A stretch of DNA of 64,000 nucleotides from Catellatospora sichuanensis (GTDB taxonomy: Bacteria; Actinomycetota; Actinomycetes; Mycobacteriales; Micromonosporaceae), in contig NZ_VIQO01000001.1 of assembly GCF_007483665.1 (NCBI RefSeq), positions 530,507 to 594,506 of the forward strand. Direction: 5' to 3'. Below are positions 32,092 through 40,106 of the stretch, piece after piece (the first letter of the stretch is position 1; each line of letters starts with the position of its first letter). Position numbers and translations under genes: made by a program. The notes beneath the pieces are model-generated. The model did no database searches, was not told the origin of the DNA, and saw only the letters and a list, made by a program, of their open reading frames with translations.

Positions 32092-34023
32092 GTGGACGCG
32101 GAAGCCGCCACGGTGGCGACGGGGATTCCGGTAACCGGCCGGGCCGGGGAGAGCATGCTCACCACCCGGCTCCGAACGATGCTCAGCTGGCCGAACGCGC
32201 GCGAGAAGACGCCCGCTCCGGCCGATCCGGTCACCGCTCTGATCAAGGCCCATCGCCAGGTCCATTCGGGCTCGGACGTCACCCTGCTGCGCCGCGCCTA
32301 CCGCGTCGCCGAGCGCATGCACCACGGCCAGATGCGAAAAAGCGGCGATCCGTACATCACCCACCCACTGGCCGTCGCGGAGATCCTGGCCCACCTCGGC
32401 ATGGACGGCACCACCCTGGTCGCGGCGTTGCTGCACGACACCGTCGAGGACACCGACTACACCCTGGCGCAACTGCGCGAGGACTTCGGCCCGGACGTCG
32501 CGCACCTGGTCGACGGGGTCACCAAGTTCGACAAGGCGCACTTCGGCGCCCGCGCGGAGGCCGAGACCATCCGCAAGATGATCGTCGCCGCGGGGCAGGA
32601 CATCCGGGTGCTCGTCATCAAACTCGCCGACCGGCTGCACAACATGCAGACCCTCGACGCCCGCTCGGCGGCCTCGCGCGCCCGCATCGCCGGCGCGACC
32701 CGCGAGGTGCTGGTGCCGCTCTGCGACCGGCTCGGCATCCAGGCGCTCAAGCGCGAGCTCGAGGACAAGGTGCTGCTCTTCCTCGACCCGGAGGAATACG
32801 AGCGCATCGACGGCATGGTCGCCAACCGCCCGGACTGGAACGGCTACGTCCAGAACCTGGTCACGCTGGGCTCGGGTGCGCTGCGCCGGGAGAAGCTCGA
32901 CGGCCGGGTGAAGCCGCGCCCGCGGCACTACTACTCGATCTGGAAGGACACCCAGCAGGCCGGCAGCCCCGTGCCGATGGACCTGCCCCGCATCGTGGTG
33001 ATCCTCGACGGCGACGACCCCGACTGCTACGCCGCCCTGTGCGCGGTGCACCAGCAGTGGAAGCCGATCCCCGGCCGGTTCAAGGACTTCATCGCCGCGC
33101 CGAAGAACAACCTCTACCGCTCGCTGCACACCACCGTGCTGGGCCCCGGCGACCAGATGGTCGAGGTCCTGATCCGCACCGAGCAGATGCACCGCGCGGT
33201 CGAGTACGGCGTGGTGGCCCCGTTCCGCTACCCGACCCGCCCGTCGCGGCGCAGCGGGGCGCTGCGCGTGTTCAACCCGCGCACCGCGGCCCGGGAGGTC
33301 GCGCCCGCACCGCGCCAGCACGGCGAGCACGCCTGGCTGCGCCGGGCGCTGGACCTGGAGCAGGCCGCGCCGGACGCGGTGCAGTTCGTCGAGACCCTGC
33401 GCTGCGACCTCGCCGAGCAGCAGATCCAGGTCTTCGCCTGGGGACGCCAGTTGCTGCTGCCCGAGGGCGCGAGCCCGGTGGACGTGGCATACGAGCTGGG
33501 CACCCGCACCGGCGACCGCTGTGTCGCGGCGACCGTGAACGGGGTGCTGACCCCGCTCAACGCCGCGCTGACCGATGGCGACGTGGTGGACATCCTGGTC
33601 AGCCGGGCGCGCAACCATCCCGGCCCGCGCCGGGAGTGGCTGGAGTTCGTCAAGTCGCCCAACGCGCGACTGCGGCTGAGCCGCCGGTTCACCGATCCCG
33701 AGGTCGCCGCGGGCACCGTCAGCGACCGCCTGCAGCTCGGCCGGGCCGCGATCGGGCTGGCGCTGCGCCGGCGCGACCGGGCGCTCGCCGACGAGCAGCG
33801 GCTGATCAGCCTCGCCCAGGCGCTGGACTACCCCGATCTCGACACGCTGCTGATCGCGGTGGCCGAGCACCGGGTGTCCGCGGACACCATCGTCGACCAG
33901 CTCATCGCCAGCGTCGACAACCAGAACGAGGCCGCCCGCACGCCCCTGGTGAACGTCGCCGCCCCGCGCCGCGACGCCGCTGACACGCCGCCACGACGCT
34001 CGTCGACTAGCCTGGCAAGGTGA
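32092..34023 (+). CDS. RelA/SpoT homologue, short form
   Basis: A 643-residue (p)ppGpp enzyme. The HD hydrolase domain is intact (ITHPLAVAEIL, LLHDTVEDTDYT, IKLADRLHNM). The synthetase domain keeps PGRFKDFIAAPK, SLHTTV and a Glu (EVLIRT), but DLLAIR is DLPRIVV and the Gln of EIQIRT is Leu. A TGS domain follows (QIQVFAWGRQLLLPEGASPVDVAYELG). There is no C-terminal ACT domain, so it resembles Streptomyces RshA more than RelA. Hydrolase activity is likely; synthetase is uncertain. GTG 32092 has GAGGGGGG 8 nt upstream. Its stop overlaps a 15-codon ORF. Confidence 0.85.
   Translation: MDAEAATVATGIPVTGRAGESMLTTRLRTMLSWPNAREKTPAPADPVTALIKAHRQVHSGSDVTLLRRAYRVAERMHHGQMRKSGDPYITHPLAVAEILAHLGMDGTTLVAALLHDTVEDTDYTLAQLREDFGPDVAHLVDGVTKFDKAHFGARAEAETIRKMIVAAGQDIRVLVIKLADRLHNMQTLDARSAASRARIAGATREVLVPLCDRLGIQALKRELEDKVLLFLDPEEYERIDGMVANRPDWNGYVQNLVTLGSGALRREKLDGRVKPRPRHYYSIWKDTQQAGSPVPMDLPRIVVILDGDDPDCYAALCAVHQQWKPIPGRFKDFIAAPKNNLYRSLHTTVLGPGDQMVEVLIRTEQMHRAVEYGVVAPFRYPTRPSRRSGALRVFNPRTAAREVAPAPRQHGEHAWLRRALDLEQAAPDAVQFVETLRCDLAEQQIQVFAWGRQLLLPEGASPVDVAYELGTRTGDRCVAATVNGVLTPLNAALTDGDVVDILVSRARNHPGPRREWLEFVKSPNARLRLSRRFTDPEVAAGTVSDRLQLGRAAIGLALRRRDRALADEQRLISLAQALDYPDLDTLLIAVAEHRVSADTIVDQLIASVDNQNEAARTPLVNVAAPRRDAADTPPRRSSTSLAR
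34008..34013 (+). promoter_or_regulatory. -10 box before 15-codon ORF
   Basis: TAGCCT lies inside the 3' end of the RelA/SpoT gene, exactly 6 nt before GTG 34020, the spacing seen at leaderless starts elsewhere in this window. It could drive the Nudix and nucleotidyltransferase genes separately. Confidence 0.5.
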
Positions 34024-34067
34024 AGAACGAGGAGCGAGTCGGCGAGTCCCGCAGGGTTGTCCGGTGA
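34020..34067 (+). CDS. 15-codon coupling ORF between RSH and Nudix genes
   Basis: GTG 34020 overlaps the RelA/SpoT stop (GTGA), and its own TGA at 34065-34067 overlaps the Nudix GTG 34064 (again GTGA). The product would be MKNEERVGESRRVVR, with no recognisable function. The double 4-nt overlap plus a -10 box at leaderless distance suggests a short ORF that passes ribosomes to the Nudix gene, which has no good ribosome binding site of its own. Chance cannot be excluded. Confidence 0.45.
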   Translation: MKNEERVGESRRVVR

Positions 34068-34609
34068 ACCGGCGCTCACCGCTGCGCCTGAAGATGGTCT
34101 CGTTCGGCTACGGCGTCTTCTACCGGATCCCGCCGCGCTGGCGTAACCGCATGGTGAAGCTGGTGACGGCCCGCTACTCGGTGGGCTCGGTGGTGCTCAT
34201 CTTCGACAGCGAGGCCGCCGGCCCGGATCGCATCCTGCTGCTACGCCAGCCCCCGGGCCGCGGCTGGACGCTGCCCGCGGGGCTGCTGGAGCGGCGGGAG
34301 GCCCCGATCGTCGGGGCCTGCCGCGAGGCGGCCGAGGAGACCGGCATCCGACTCACCCTCGATCAGGTCAGCCCGGCGGTGCCGAACGCGGTGGTGCACC
34401 ACCGCGGGCACTGGGTGGACATGGTCTTCACCGCCCGGGTGCCCGCCGCCCGCACCCCGCTCAGCGTGGACGGGGCCGAGGTGTGGGAGGCCCGCTGGTA
34501 CGCCCTCGACGAGCTGCCCGTGGTGACCCCGGCGACGGCCCGGCTGCTCGGCCACTACGGCATCGGCCCGGAGGCGCACCTGCGCGACAGCGTGGACGTG
34601 GCGCGGTGA
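34064..34609 (+). CDS. Nudix hydrolase
   Basis: A 181-residue nucleoside-diphosphate-X hydrolase. The Nudix box GLLERREAPIVGACREAAEETGI is complete (GX5EX7REUXEEXGU); the split stretch spans about residues 73-95. The substrate is unknown. GTG 34064 lacks a clear ribosome binding site and is coupled to the preceding 15-codon ORF. Its TGA overlaps the GTG of the nucleotidyltransferase, so the genes form one operon behind the RelA/SpoT homologue; a role in nucleotide or sugar-nucleotide turnover is inferred. Confidence 0.88.
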   Translation: MNRRSPLRLKMVSFGYGVFYRIPPRWRNRMVKLVTARYSVGSVVLIFDSEAAGPDRILLLRQPPGRGWTLPAGLLERREAPIVGACREAAEETGIRLTLDQVSPAVPNAVVHHRGHWVDMVFTARVPAARTPLSVDGAEVWEARWYALDELPVVTPATARLLGHYGIGPEAHLRDSVDVAR

Positions 34610-35433
34610 GAGCCCCTGACGATGTCTGCGCCGTGGTGCTCGCCGCGGGGCTCGGCACCCGGCTGCGGCCGCTGACCATGCTGCGGCCCAAGGCCCTGGT
34701 GCCGGTCGGCAACATGACGCTGCTGGACCGCACGCTCGACCGGCTGGCCGAGGTCGGGCTGGCCGGGCCGGACCGGGTGGCGGTCAACACGCACTGGCTG
34801 GCCGGGCAGATCGACGAGCACGTCGACGGCCGGGTGCGGCTGTCCTTCGAGGAGGAGCCGCTGGGCACCGCCGGGGCGTTGGGCAACCTGCACGGCTGGA
34901 TCGACGGGCGGGCGGTGCTGGTGCTCAACGCCGACGCGTACGTCGCCGCCGACGCCCCCGAAGACCTGGCCGCCCTGCTGACCGGCTGGGACGGCAAGCG
35001 GGTGCGGATGCACGGCGTCAAGTCGGGTCTGCCCGACCCGTTCCACGGCTACAACTTCGCGGGCGCGTCGCTGCTGACCGCCGCCGACGTCGCCGCGCTG
35101 CCCGACAAGCCGGGCGAGCTGGCCCGAACCACCTGGCGGCCGGCCGAGCAGACCGGACGCCTGGACGTGATCCCGCTGCCGGGCCTGTATCTGGACTGCG
35201 GCACGCCCGCCGACTACCTCGCCGCCAACCTGCACGCCGCCCGCGGCGGCAACCTGTTCGGCGACGACGTGCGGGTCGCCGGCGAGGCCCACGGCAGCGT
35301 GCTCGGCGACGGCTCGCGGGTGGACGGTGCCGTCCGCGACTGCGTGCTGTGGCCCGGCGCGTACGTCGCCCCGCACGAGACCCTGCACCGCGTGATCCGG
35401 GTAGGCCGGAACCTCACCGTCCCCGCGGCATAG
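34606..35433 (+). CDS. sugar-phosphate nucleotidyltransferase
   Basis: A 275-residue NTP-transferase. The nucleotide-binding start VVLAAGLGTRLRPLTMLRPKALVPVGN is complete (shown at residues 9-35, with the GxGTRLxPLT-K pattern), followed by the acidic metal site LVLNADAYV and a short C-terminal beta-helix-like tail (GSVLGDGSRVDGAV). It may make a mannose- or glucose-type nucleotide sugar. GTG 34606 overlaps the Nudix stop (GTGA). A family A hairpin follows 24 bp beyond its stop. Confidence 0.85.
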   Translation: MRAPDDVCAVVLAAGLGTRLRPLTMLRPKALVPVGNMTLLDRTLDRLAEVGLAGPDRVAVNTHWLAGQIDEHVDGRVRLSFEEEPLGTAGALGNLHGWIDGRAVLVLNADAYVAADAPEDLAALLTGWDGKRVRMHGVKSGLPDPFHGYNFAGASLLTAADVAALPDKPGELARTTWRPAEQTGRLDVIPLPGLYLDCGTPADYLAANLHAARGGNLFGDDVRVAGEAHGSVLGDGSRVDGAVRDCVLWPGAYVAPHETLHRVIRVGRNLTVPAA

Positions 35434-35457
35434 CATGGCCCCGTAGGACCGATACGG

Positions 35458-35514
35458 TGATCATGGACTTGTGGCACGGGTCGACGGCGTGTCGCGTCCA
35501 CAACTTCATGATCG
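35458..35514. repeat. family A intergenic hairpin, copy 3
   Basis: 17-nt arms (35458-35474 and 35498-35514) with loop 35475-35497, which is the reverse complement of the copy 1 loop at 22 of 23 positions. It follows a plus-strand gene, whereas copies 1 and 2 follow minus-strand genes, so orientation relative to the upstream gene is constant. Confidence 0.85.
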
Positions 35515-35541
35515 GCAGACGCACGACGCGAGGAGTCCCCG

Positions 35542-35817
35542 GTGATCACAGCGATCGTTCTCATCGACTGCGCGACCGACGCGATCCCGGAGGTCGCCGA
35601 GGAGCTGGCCAACCTGGAGGGCGTCAGCGAGGTGTACTCCGTCGCGGGCGGCGTCGACCTCATCGCCATCATCCGGGTGCGCGAATTCGACCACATCGCC
35701 GAGGTCATCGCGGGCGGCATCTCCAAGGTGCCCGGCGTGCTCAACACCGACACCCACATCGCGTTCCGCTCGTACTCACGCCACGACCTGGAGCAGGCGT
35801 TCGCCATCGGCTTCTGA
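35542..35817 (+). CDS. stand-alone Lrp/AsnC ligand-binding (RAM) domain protein
   Basis: A 91-residue protein made only of the RAM/ACT-like effector domain of Lrp/AsnC regulators (ITAIVLIDCATDAIPEVAEEL, VYSVAGGVDLIAIIRV). It has no DNA-binding domain and probably binds an amino acid and oligomerises or modulates a partner. GTG 35542 has GAGGAG 6 nt upstream. Single-domain versions of this type occur at this locus in other actinobacteria, close to trpD and cytochrome genes. Confidence 0.85.
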   Translation: MITAIVLIDCATDAIPEVAEELANLEGVSEVYSVAGGVDLIAIIRVREFDHIAEVIAGGISKVPGVLNTDTHIAFRSYSRHDLEQAFAIGF

Positions 35818-35894
35818 GCGGTCGGCGGAGGTGGACCACGCCGAGCGGCCCGCATCACACCCGGCGGTTCTTACTTGCGAGTAATGTCGCGGTC

Positions 35895-35900
35895 TAGGCT
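35895..35900 (+). promoter_or_regulatory. -10 box, leaderless start of hydrolase gene
   Basis: TAGGCT ends 6 nt before ATG 35907. Confidence 0.6.
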
Positions 35901-35906
35901 GCTGCC

Positions 35907-36743
35907 ATGCAGCTCACCGTGCACCGCGGCAGCGACCGGCTCGGCGTCCAGCTCCACCCGGCGCAGGCCCCCGACGCGGCCCTGGTCGTCATCTTCCCGG
36001 CGATGGGCGTGCCGGCCGGTTACTACACCCGCTTCGCGCACTCCCTCAACGAGGCCGGCCTGGGCGTCGCGGTCGCCGACCTGCGCGGCACCGGCACCAG
36101 CGCGCCGCGCCCCGGACGGGACAGCCGGTACGGCTACATCGAGCTGGCCGACGACGTCGCCGCGGTGCTGGACGCGCTGGCCGAACACCGCGCCGGACGG
36201 CGCACGGTCCTGCTCGGACACTCGCTGGGCGGGCAGGCCTGCGTGCTGCACCTGGCCCGCGAGGCCGCCCGCGGGGCCGGCCACAGCGTGGACGGGCTGG
36301 TCCTGATCGCGGTCGGGCTGCCGTACTGGCGCGCCTACCCCCGCGCACAGCGGTTGGGCGTGCTCGCCATGACCCAGTTCGTCAACGCCGTCTCCGCCGT
36401 GCTGCGGGTCTGGCCCGGCTGGGGCTTCGGTGGCCGCCAGGCCCGCGGCGTCATCAAGGACTGGGCCTACACGGCCCGCCACGGCCTGTTCCCCGCCCAC
36501 CTGGGCGCACAGCCGGGCCTGTCCCAGGTGGACCTGCCGGTCCTCGCGATCAGCGTCGACGACGACCAGTACACCCCGCCCGAGACCACCGACCACCTGA
36601 TCGCCGCGCTGCCCGGGGCGCAGGTCCACCGCGACCACCTCACCACCGCCGACGCGTCCGCTCCCCTGGACCACTTCAAGTGGGTCAAGGCCGGCGCCGC
36701 CCTGGCCCCCCGTATCACCGCCTGGCTGCCGGTCCGCCACTGA
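35907..36743 (+). CDS. alpha/beta hydrolase
   Basis: A 278-residue serine hydrolase fold protein. The nucleophile elbow is GHSLGG (about residue 97), with VFPAMGVPAG as oxyanion-loop region, an Asp-rich acid loop (ISVDDDQYTPP) and a His (LDHFKWVK) near the C-terminus. The substrate is unknown; the fold is close to lysophospholipase/cocaine-esterase-like proteins. ATG 35907 is probably leaderless. It converges on the P450 gene 27 bp away. Confidence 0.82.
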   Translation: MQLTVHRGSDRLGVQLHPAQAPDAALVVIFPAMGVPAGYYTRFAHSLNEAGLGVAVADLRGTGTSAPRPGRDSRYGYIELADDVAAVLDALAEHRAGRRTVLLGHSLGGQACVLHLAREAARGAGHSVDGLVLIAVGLPYWRAYPRAQRLGVLAMTQFVNAVSAVLRVWPGWGFGGRQARGVIKDWAYTARHGLFPAHLGAQPGLSQVDLPVLAISVDDDQYTPPETTDHLIAALPGAQVHRDHLTTADASAPLDHFKWVKAGAALAPRITAWLPVRH

Positions 36744-36770
36744 CCGCCGCGACGCCGCAGAGCGCAGTGG

Positions 36771-37973
36771 TCAGGCGGCGACGGGCAGCGTGGCGTAGCC
36801 GCGGAAGCCGAGGCGGTCGCGGCGGGTGGGCACGCCGGCGGAACGCAGGTGGGGCAGCTTCTCCAGGAGCAGCGGGAAGGCGACCTGGGCCTCCAGCCGG
36901 GCCAGCGGGGCACCGAGGCAGTAGTGCGCGCCCGCGCCGAAGGACAGCGACGGCACGGACGGACGGTCCGGCAGGAAGCTGTCCGGCGCGGCGAAGCGGC
37001 GCGGGTCCCGGCCCGTCGCGGCGAGCACCACCAGCACCTCCGTGCCCTCGGGCAGCGGCACCCCGGCCAGCTCGGTGTCCTGCCCGGCGTAGCGCGAAGT
37101 CACCTGCACGGGCGGGTCCAGGCGCAGCATCTCCTCGATGTACGCGCCCGACAGCGCCGGGTCCGCGCGCAGCCGGGCCGTCTGCTCCGGCCGGTCGAGC
37201 AGCATCGCCAGTCCGTTGCCGAGCAGGTTGGTCGTCGTCTCGAAGCCGGCGACCAACAGCAGCACCAGGTGCGCGACGAGTTCCGCGCCGCCGATCCGGC
37301 CGTCCGCGCCGGCCGCCAGCAGCTCACTGATCATGTCGTCGCCCGGCTCGCGCTGCCGCCGCGCCAGCAGGTCGACGAAGTACTCCGCCAGCTCCTCGCT
37401 CGCGGCGTCGGCGCGGGCCAGCTCCTGCGGGTCGCCCGCGAACACCTCCAGGGCCAGGGTCAGATCCTGCGCCCGTGGCCGGAACCAGTCCCGGTCGGCG
37501 CCGGGCACGCCCAGCAGGGCGCAGATCACCGACACCGGCAGCGGATACGCCACGGCGTCCATGAAGTCCACCGGCCCGCCCGAGGCCGCGATCGGCTCGA
37601 TGAGCTCCTCGGTGAGCGCGGTGACGTCGGCGCGCAGCGCCGCGACGCGCCGGGCGGTGAACGCCGACCCGGCCAGCCGCCGCAGCCGGGTGTGGTCGGG
37701 CGCGTTGCGCCACAGCATGGTGCGGCTCAGCCACTGCCAGGAGGCGGCGGTGCGCCAGCCGGGCATCGCCCGGTCCAGCGCGACGGCGTCGGTGACCCGG
37801 AACGAGGCGTCGCGCAGCACCTGGTCGGCCTCGGCATACCCGGTGACGACGGCGAACCCGTCGCCCAGCGGCACCACCGGGCCGGCCGACCGCAGCCGTT
37901 CGTAGTGCGGGTAGGGGTCGGCCCGGCCTTCTGCCGTGGCGAGTGCCTGCATCGCCGCCAGTGCGTCCTGCAT
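36771..37973 (-). CDS. cytochrome P450
   Basis: A 400-residue bacterial class I P450, soluble. The I-helix oxygen-activation motif is AGFETT, the K-helix ExxR is EEMLR, and the heme-thiolate loop is FGAGAHYCLGAPLAR with Cys near 350. It needs ferredoxin partners not present here. The family looks like macrolide/steroid-type hydroxylases, but the substrate is unknown. ATG 37973 has GGGGAG 5 nt upstream. Two tiny coupled ORFs lie 109-287 nt upstream on the same strand. Confidence 0.9.
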   Translation of the reverse strand: MQDALAAMQALATAEGRADPYPHYERLRSAGPVVPLGDGFAVVTGYAEADQVLRDASFRVTDAVALDRAMPGWRTAASWQWLSRTMLWRNAPDHTRLRRLAGSAFTARRVAALRADVTALTEELIEPIAASGGPVDFMDAVAYPLPVSVICALLGVPGADRDWFRPRAQDLTLALEVFAGDPQELARADAASEELAEYFVDLLARRQREPGDDMISELLAAGADGRIGGAELVAHLVLLLVAGFETTTNLLGNGLAMLLDRPEQTARLRADPALSGAYIEEMLRLDPPVQVTSRYAGQDTELAGVPLPEGTEVLVVLAATGRDPRRFAAPDSFLPDRPSVPSLSFGAGAHYCLGAPLARLEAQVAFPLLLEKLPHLRSAGVPTRRDRLGFRGYATLPVAA

Positions 37974-38081
37974 CGCCGCTCCCCTGCGCCACCGCGTCCT
38001 GAGGGAAGAGTACGACGCACCGGTACACCGCCCGGCGGGGGCTGCGCGGCATCGGGCGACAGGCCGTCCTGGTTCGCCGCC

Positions 38082-38147
38082 TCAGTTGGGCATCAGCGAC
38101 ATCGGACGGCAGCCCGAGCCGGTGTGGGTCGACGCACAGCAGTTCAC
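38082..38147 (-). CDS. 21-codon Cys-rich mini-ORF upstream of P450
   Basis: GTG 38147 overlaps the stop of the preceding mini-ORF (GTGA) and encodes a 21-residue peptide containing NCC-ASTHTGSGC (three Cys, several Ser/Thr). The P450 starts 108 nt downstream. It could be a ribosomally made peptide substrate, a regulatory ORF, or chance. No homologue is recognised. Confidence 0.3.
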   Translation of the reverse strand: MNCCASTHTGSGCRPMSLMPN

Positions 38148-38260
38148 GGCCCACGCGCGGTTGAGATCGCGTGACGCGTGACACCCTCGGAAACGGCGGG
38201 CCTGCGCTGTGCCGGTGCGGTGCTCGTGCCGCGCTTGCCGTCCTGGTATGCCGTGAACAT
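38144..38260 (-). CDS. 38-codon mini-ORF with perfect Shine-Dalgarno
   Basis: ATG 38260 is preceded by a perfect AGGAGG at 6 nt, the best ribosome binding site in this 540-bp gap. The peptide begins MFTAYQDGKRG and is Arg/Ala/Thr-rich. It has no signal peptide and no known domain. Its stop overlaps the start of the next mini-ORF. It may be a leader-type peptide or a small regulatory protein upstream of the P450. Confidence 0.4.
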   Translation of the reverse strand: MFTAYQDGKRGTSTAPAQRRPAVSEGVTRHAISTARGP

Positions 38261-38461
38261 GGGTCGCCTCCTGGGGATGGGTCGTGCGCCGGGCCGCACC
38301 GCATCGCCCTCCGGCCCGCTGTCCAGGGCCAGCAGCCGGTCGGCGCCGCATCGGCGCGCGCCGACGTCGAATGAGCCACGACTATGTCACGGCTTCCTCT
38401 GAAAACCCTGCGAACAGGGCGTACCTCCATGTGACGGTGGGCACGCGGCCTCACTCGACGA
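38261..38461. other. gap upstream of the mini-ORFs, nothing further recognised
   Basis: Apart from the two mini-ORFs and the qcrB terminator, the interval between the P450 and qcrB shows no convincing gene. A weak -10-like CATAGT on the minus strand near 38381-38387 could serve the mini-ORF/P450 unit. Confidence 0.4.
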
Positions 38462-38495
38462 CGAAGGGCACCCGCCGTACGGCGGGTGCCCTTCG
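38462..38495. terminator. hairpin terminator of the ctaE-qcrCAB operon
   Basis: Perfect 16-bp arms (38462-38477 and 38480-38495, AAGGGCACCCGCCG) with a 2-nt loop, 20 bp beyond the qcrB stop. Confidence 0.85.
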
Positions 38496-38514
38496 CTGAT
38501 CGACCGTTGTGGGG

Positions 38515-40104
38515 TCAGTGCTTGCCGCTGGTGATCTCGTCGCGCGGCTGCTCCTGCTCCTGCTGCGGCGGCGGCGCCTGCTCGATCGGCCGGAAGAAGC
38601 CGCGGACGGCCGGCCCCAGCGCGCCGAGGCGGTTCATCTTCTTCGGCACCGTCCAGCCCACGTACGGCAGGTCGGTGTGGCCGTGCTCGTCGGGAGCGAC
38701 CAGCGGCTGGTGCACCTCGACGAACCGGCCGTCCGGCAGCCGCTTGATGATGCCGGTCTCGACGCCGTGCGCCAGCACCTCGCGGTCGTGCTGCTGGAGG
38801 CCCAGCGAGAGACGGCGCGCGAAGTAGTACGCCAGCGGCGGCAGGACCAGGATGCCGATGCGGCCCGCCCAGGTCATCGCGTTCAGGCTGATGTGGAACT
38901 TGTCGGCGAAGATGTCGTTACCGCCGGAGATCGTCAGCACCAGGTAGAACGTGAGCGCCATAGCGGCCAGACCGGTGCGGTCCGGCACGTCACGCGGACG
39001 CTGCAGCAGGTTGTGCGACGCGTAGTCCTTCTTCCAGCGCCGTTCGATCCACGGGTACGCCATCGGCACCACCGACAGGATGCCTGGCAGCACCACGGTC
39101 GGCCAGAACAGCGGTGGGATGTTGTATCCGAGGACCCTGATGTCCCACGCGGGCATCAGACGGGTCGAGCCGTCGAGGAACATGACGTACCAGTCGGGCT
39201 GGCTGCCCGCGGACACCACCGCGGCCTCGTACGGGCCGAACAGCCAGATCGGGTTGATCTGGAAGAGGCCGCCCATCAGCGCGATGACCGCGAAGACGAG
39301 CATGAAGAAGCCGCCCTGCTTGATCGCGTAGCGCGGGAACATGCGCTCGCCGACCACGTTCTTGTTGGTGCGGCCCGGGCCCGGCCACTGCGTGTGCTTC
39401 TGCACGAAGACCAGGCCCACGTGGATGGAGACCAGTGCGAGCAGGATCAGCGGCAGCAGGAACACGTGCAGGATGTACAGGCGGGTCAGGATGATCTCGC
39501 CGGGGAACTCGCCGCCGAACAGCGACGTGGTCACCCAGGAGCCGATCACCGGGATGGACAGCATGATCGCCGAGGCGATGCGCAGGCCGGTGCCGGACAG
39601 CGCGTCGTCGGGCAGCGAGTAGCCGGCGAAGCCCTCGGTGAAGCCCAGCCAGAACATGCTCAGGCCGATGATCCAGTTGATCTCACGCGGCTTGCGGAAC
39701 GCGCCGGTCATGAAGACCCGGAACATGTGCACCACGATCGCGGCCATGAACAGCAGCGCCGACCAGTGGTGCATCTGGCGCATGATCAGGCCGCCGCGCA
39801 CGTCGAACGACAGGTCCAGGGCCGTCTCGTACGCCCGCGACATCTGCACGCCCTGCAGCGGCAGGTACGAGCCGTCGTAGTGCACCTCCTGCAGCGAGGG
39901 CTCGAAGAACAGCGCGAGGAACGTGCCGGTCAGCAGCAGGATGATGAACGAGAACAGCGCGATCTCGCCCAGCAGGAACGACCAGTGGTCGGGGAACACC
40001 TTGTTCAGCACGCCGCGCAACGGGGTCGCGACCGGCAGCCGGGTGTCCACCTCCTGCGCGGACTTGCCCGGTAGGGCTTTCAGGTCAAGCTTGCGACGCT
40101 TCAT
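38515..40104 (-). CDS. qcrB: cytochrome bc1 complex cytochrome b subunit
   Basis: A 529-residue membrane subunit of menaquinol:cytochrome c reductase, holding two b hemes and the quinol sites. It has the N-terminal b-type segment (DHWSFLLGEIALFSF, RGGLIMRQMHHWSALLFMAAIVVHMFRVF with heme His pairs), a PDWY motif (GSQPDWYVMFLDGS, the PEWY equivalent) and an actinobacterial C-terminal extension ending in a Gln/Glu-rich tail. ATG 40104 starts 2 bp after the qcrA stop. It is the last gene of the operon. Confidence 0.96.
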   Translation of the reverse strand: MKRRKLDLKALPGKSAQEVDTRLPVATPLRGVLNKVFPDHWSFLLGEIALFSFIILLLTGTFLALFFEPSLQEVHYDGSYLPLQGVQMSRAYETALDLSFDVRGGLIMRQMHHWSALLFMAAIVVHMFRVFMTGAFRKPREINWIIGLSMFWLGFTEGFAGYSLPDDALSGTGLRIASAIMLSIPVIGSWVTTSLFGGEFPGEIILTRLYILHVFLLPLILLALVSIHVGLVFVQKHTQWPGPGRTNKNVVGERMFPRYAIKQGGFFMLVFAVIALMGGLFQINPIWLFGPYEAAVVSAGSQPDWYVMFLDGSTRLMPAWDIRVLGYNIPPLFWPTVVLPGILSVVPMAYPWIERRWKKDYASHNLLQRPRDVPDRTGLAAMALTFYLVLTISGGNDIFADKFHISLNAMTWAGRIGILVLPPLAYYFARRLSLGLQQHDREVLAHGVETGIIKRLPDGRFVEVHQPLVAPDEHGHTDLPYVGWTVPKKMNRLGALGPAVRGFFRPIEQAPPPQQEQEQPRDEITSGKH

Positions 40105-40106
40105 GG

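Noticed and set aside
38082..38351. 89-codon frame read as a lanthipeptide precursor
   Set aside because: No start with a ribosome binding site for the long frame, no leader motif and no lanthionine synthetase nearby; only the short coupled ORFs are kept, with low confidence.
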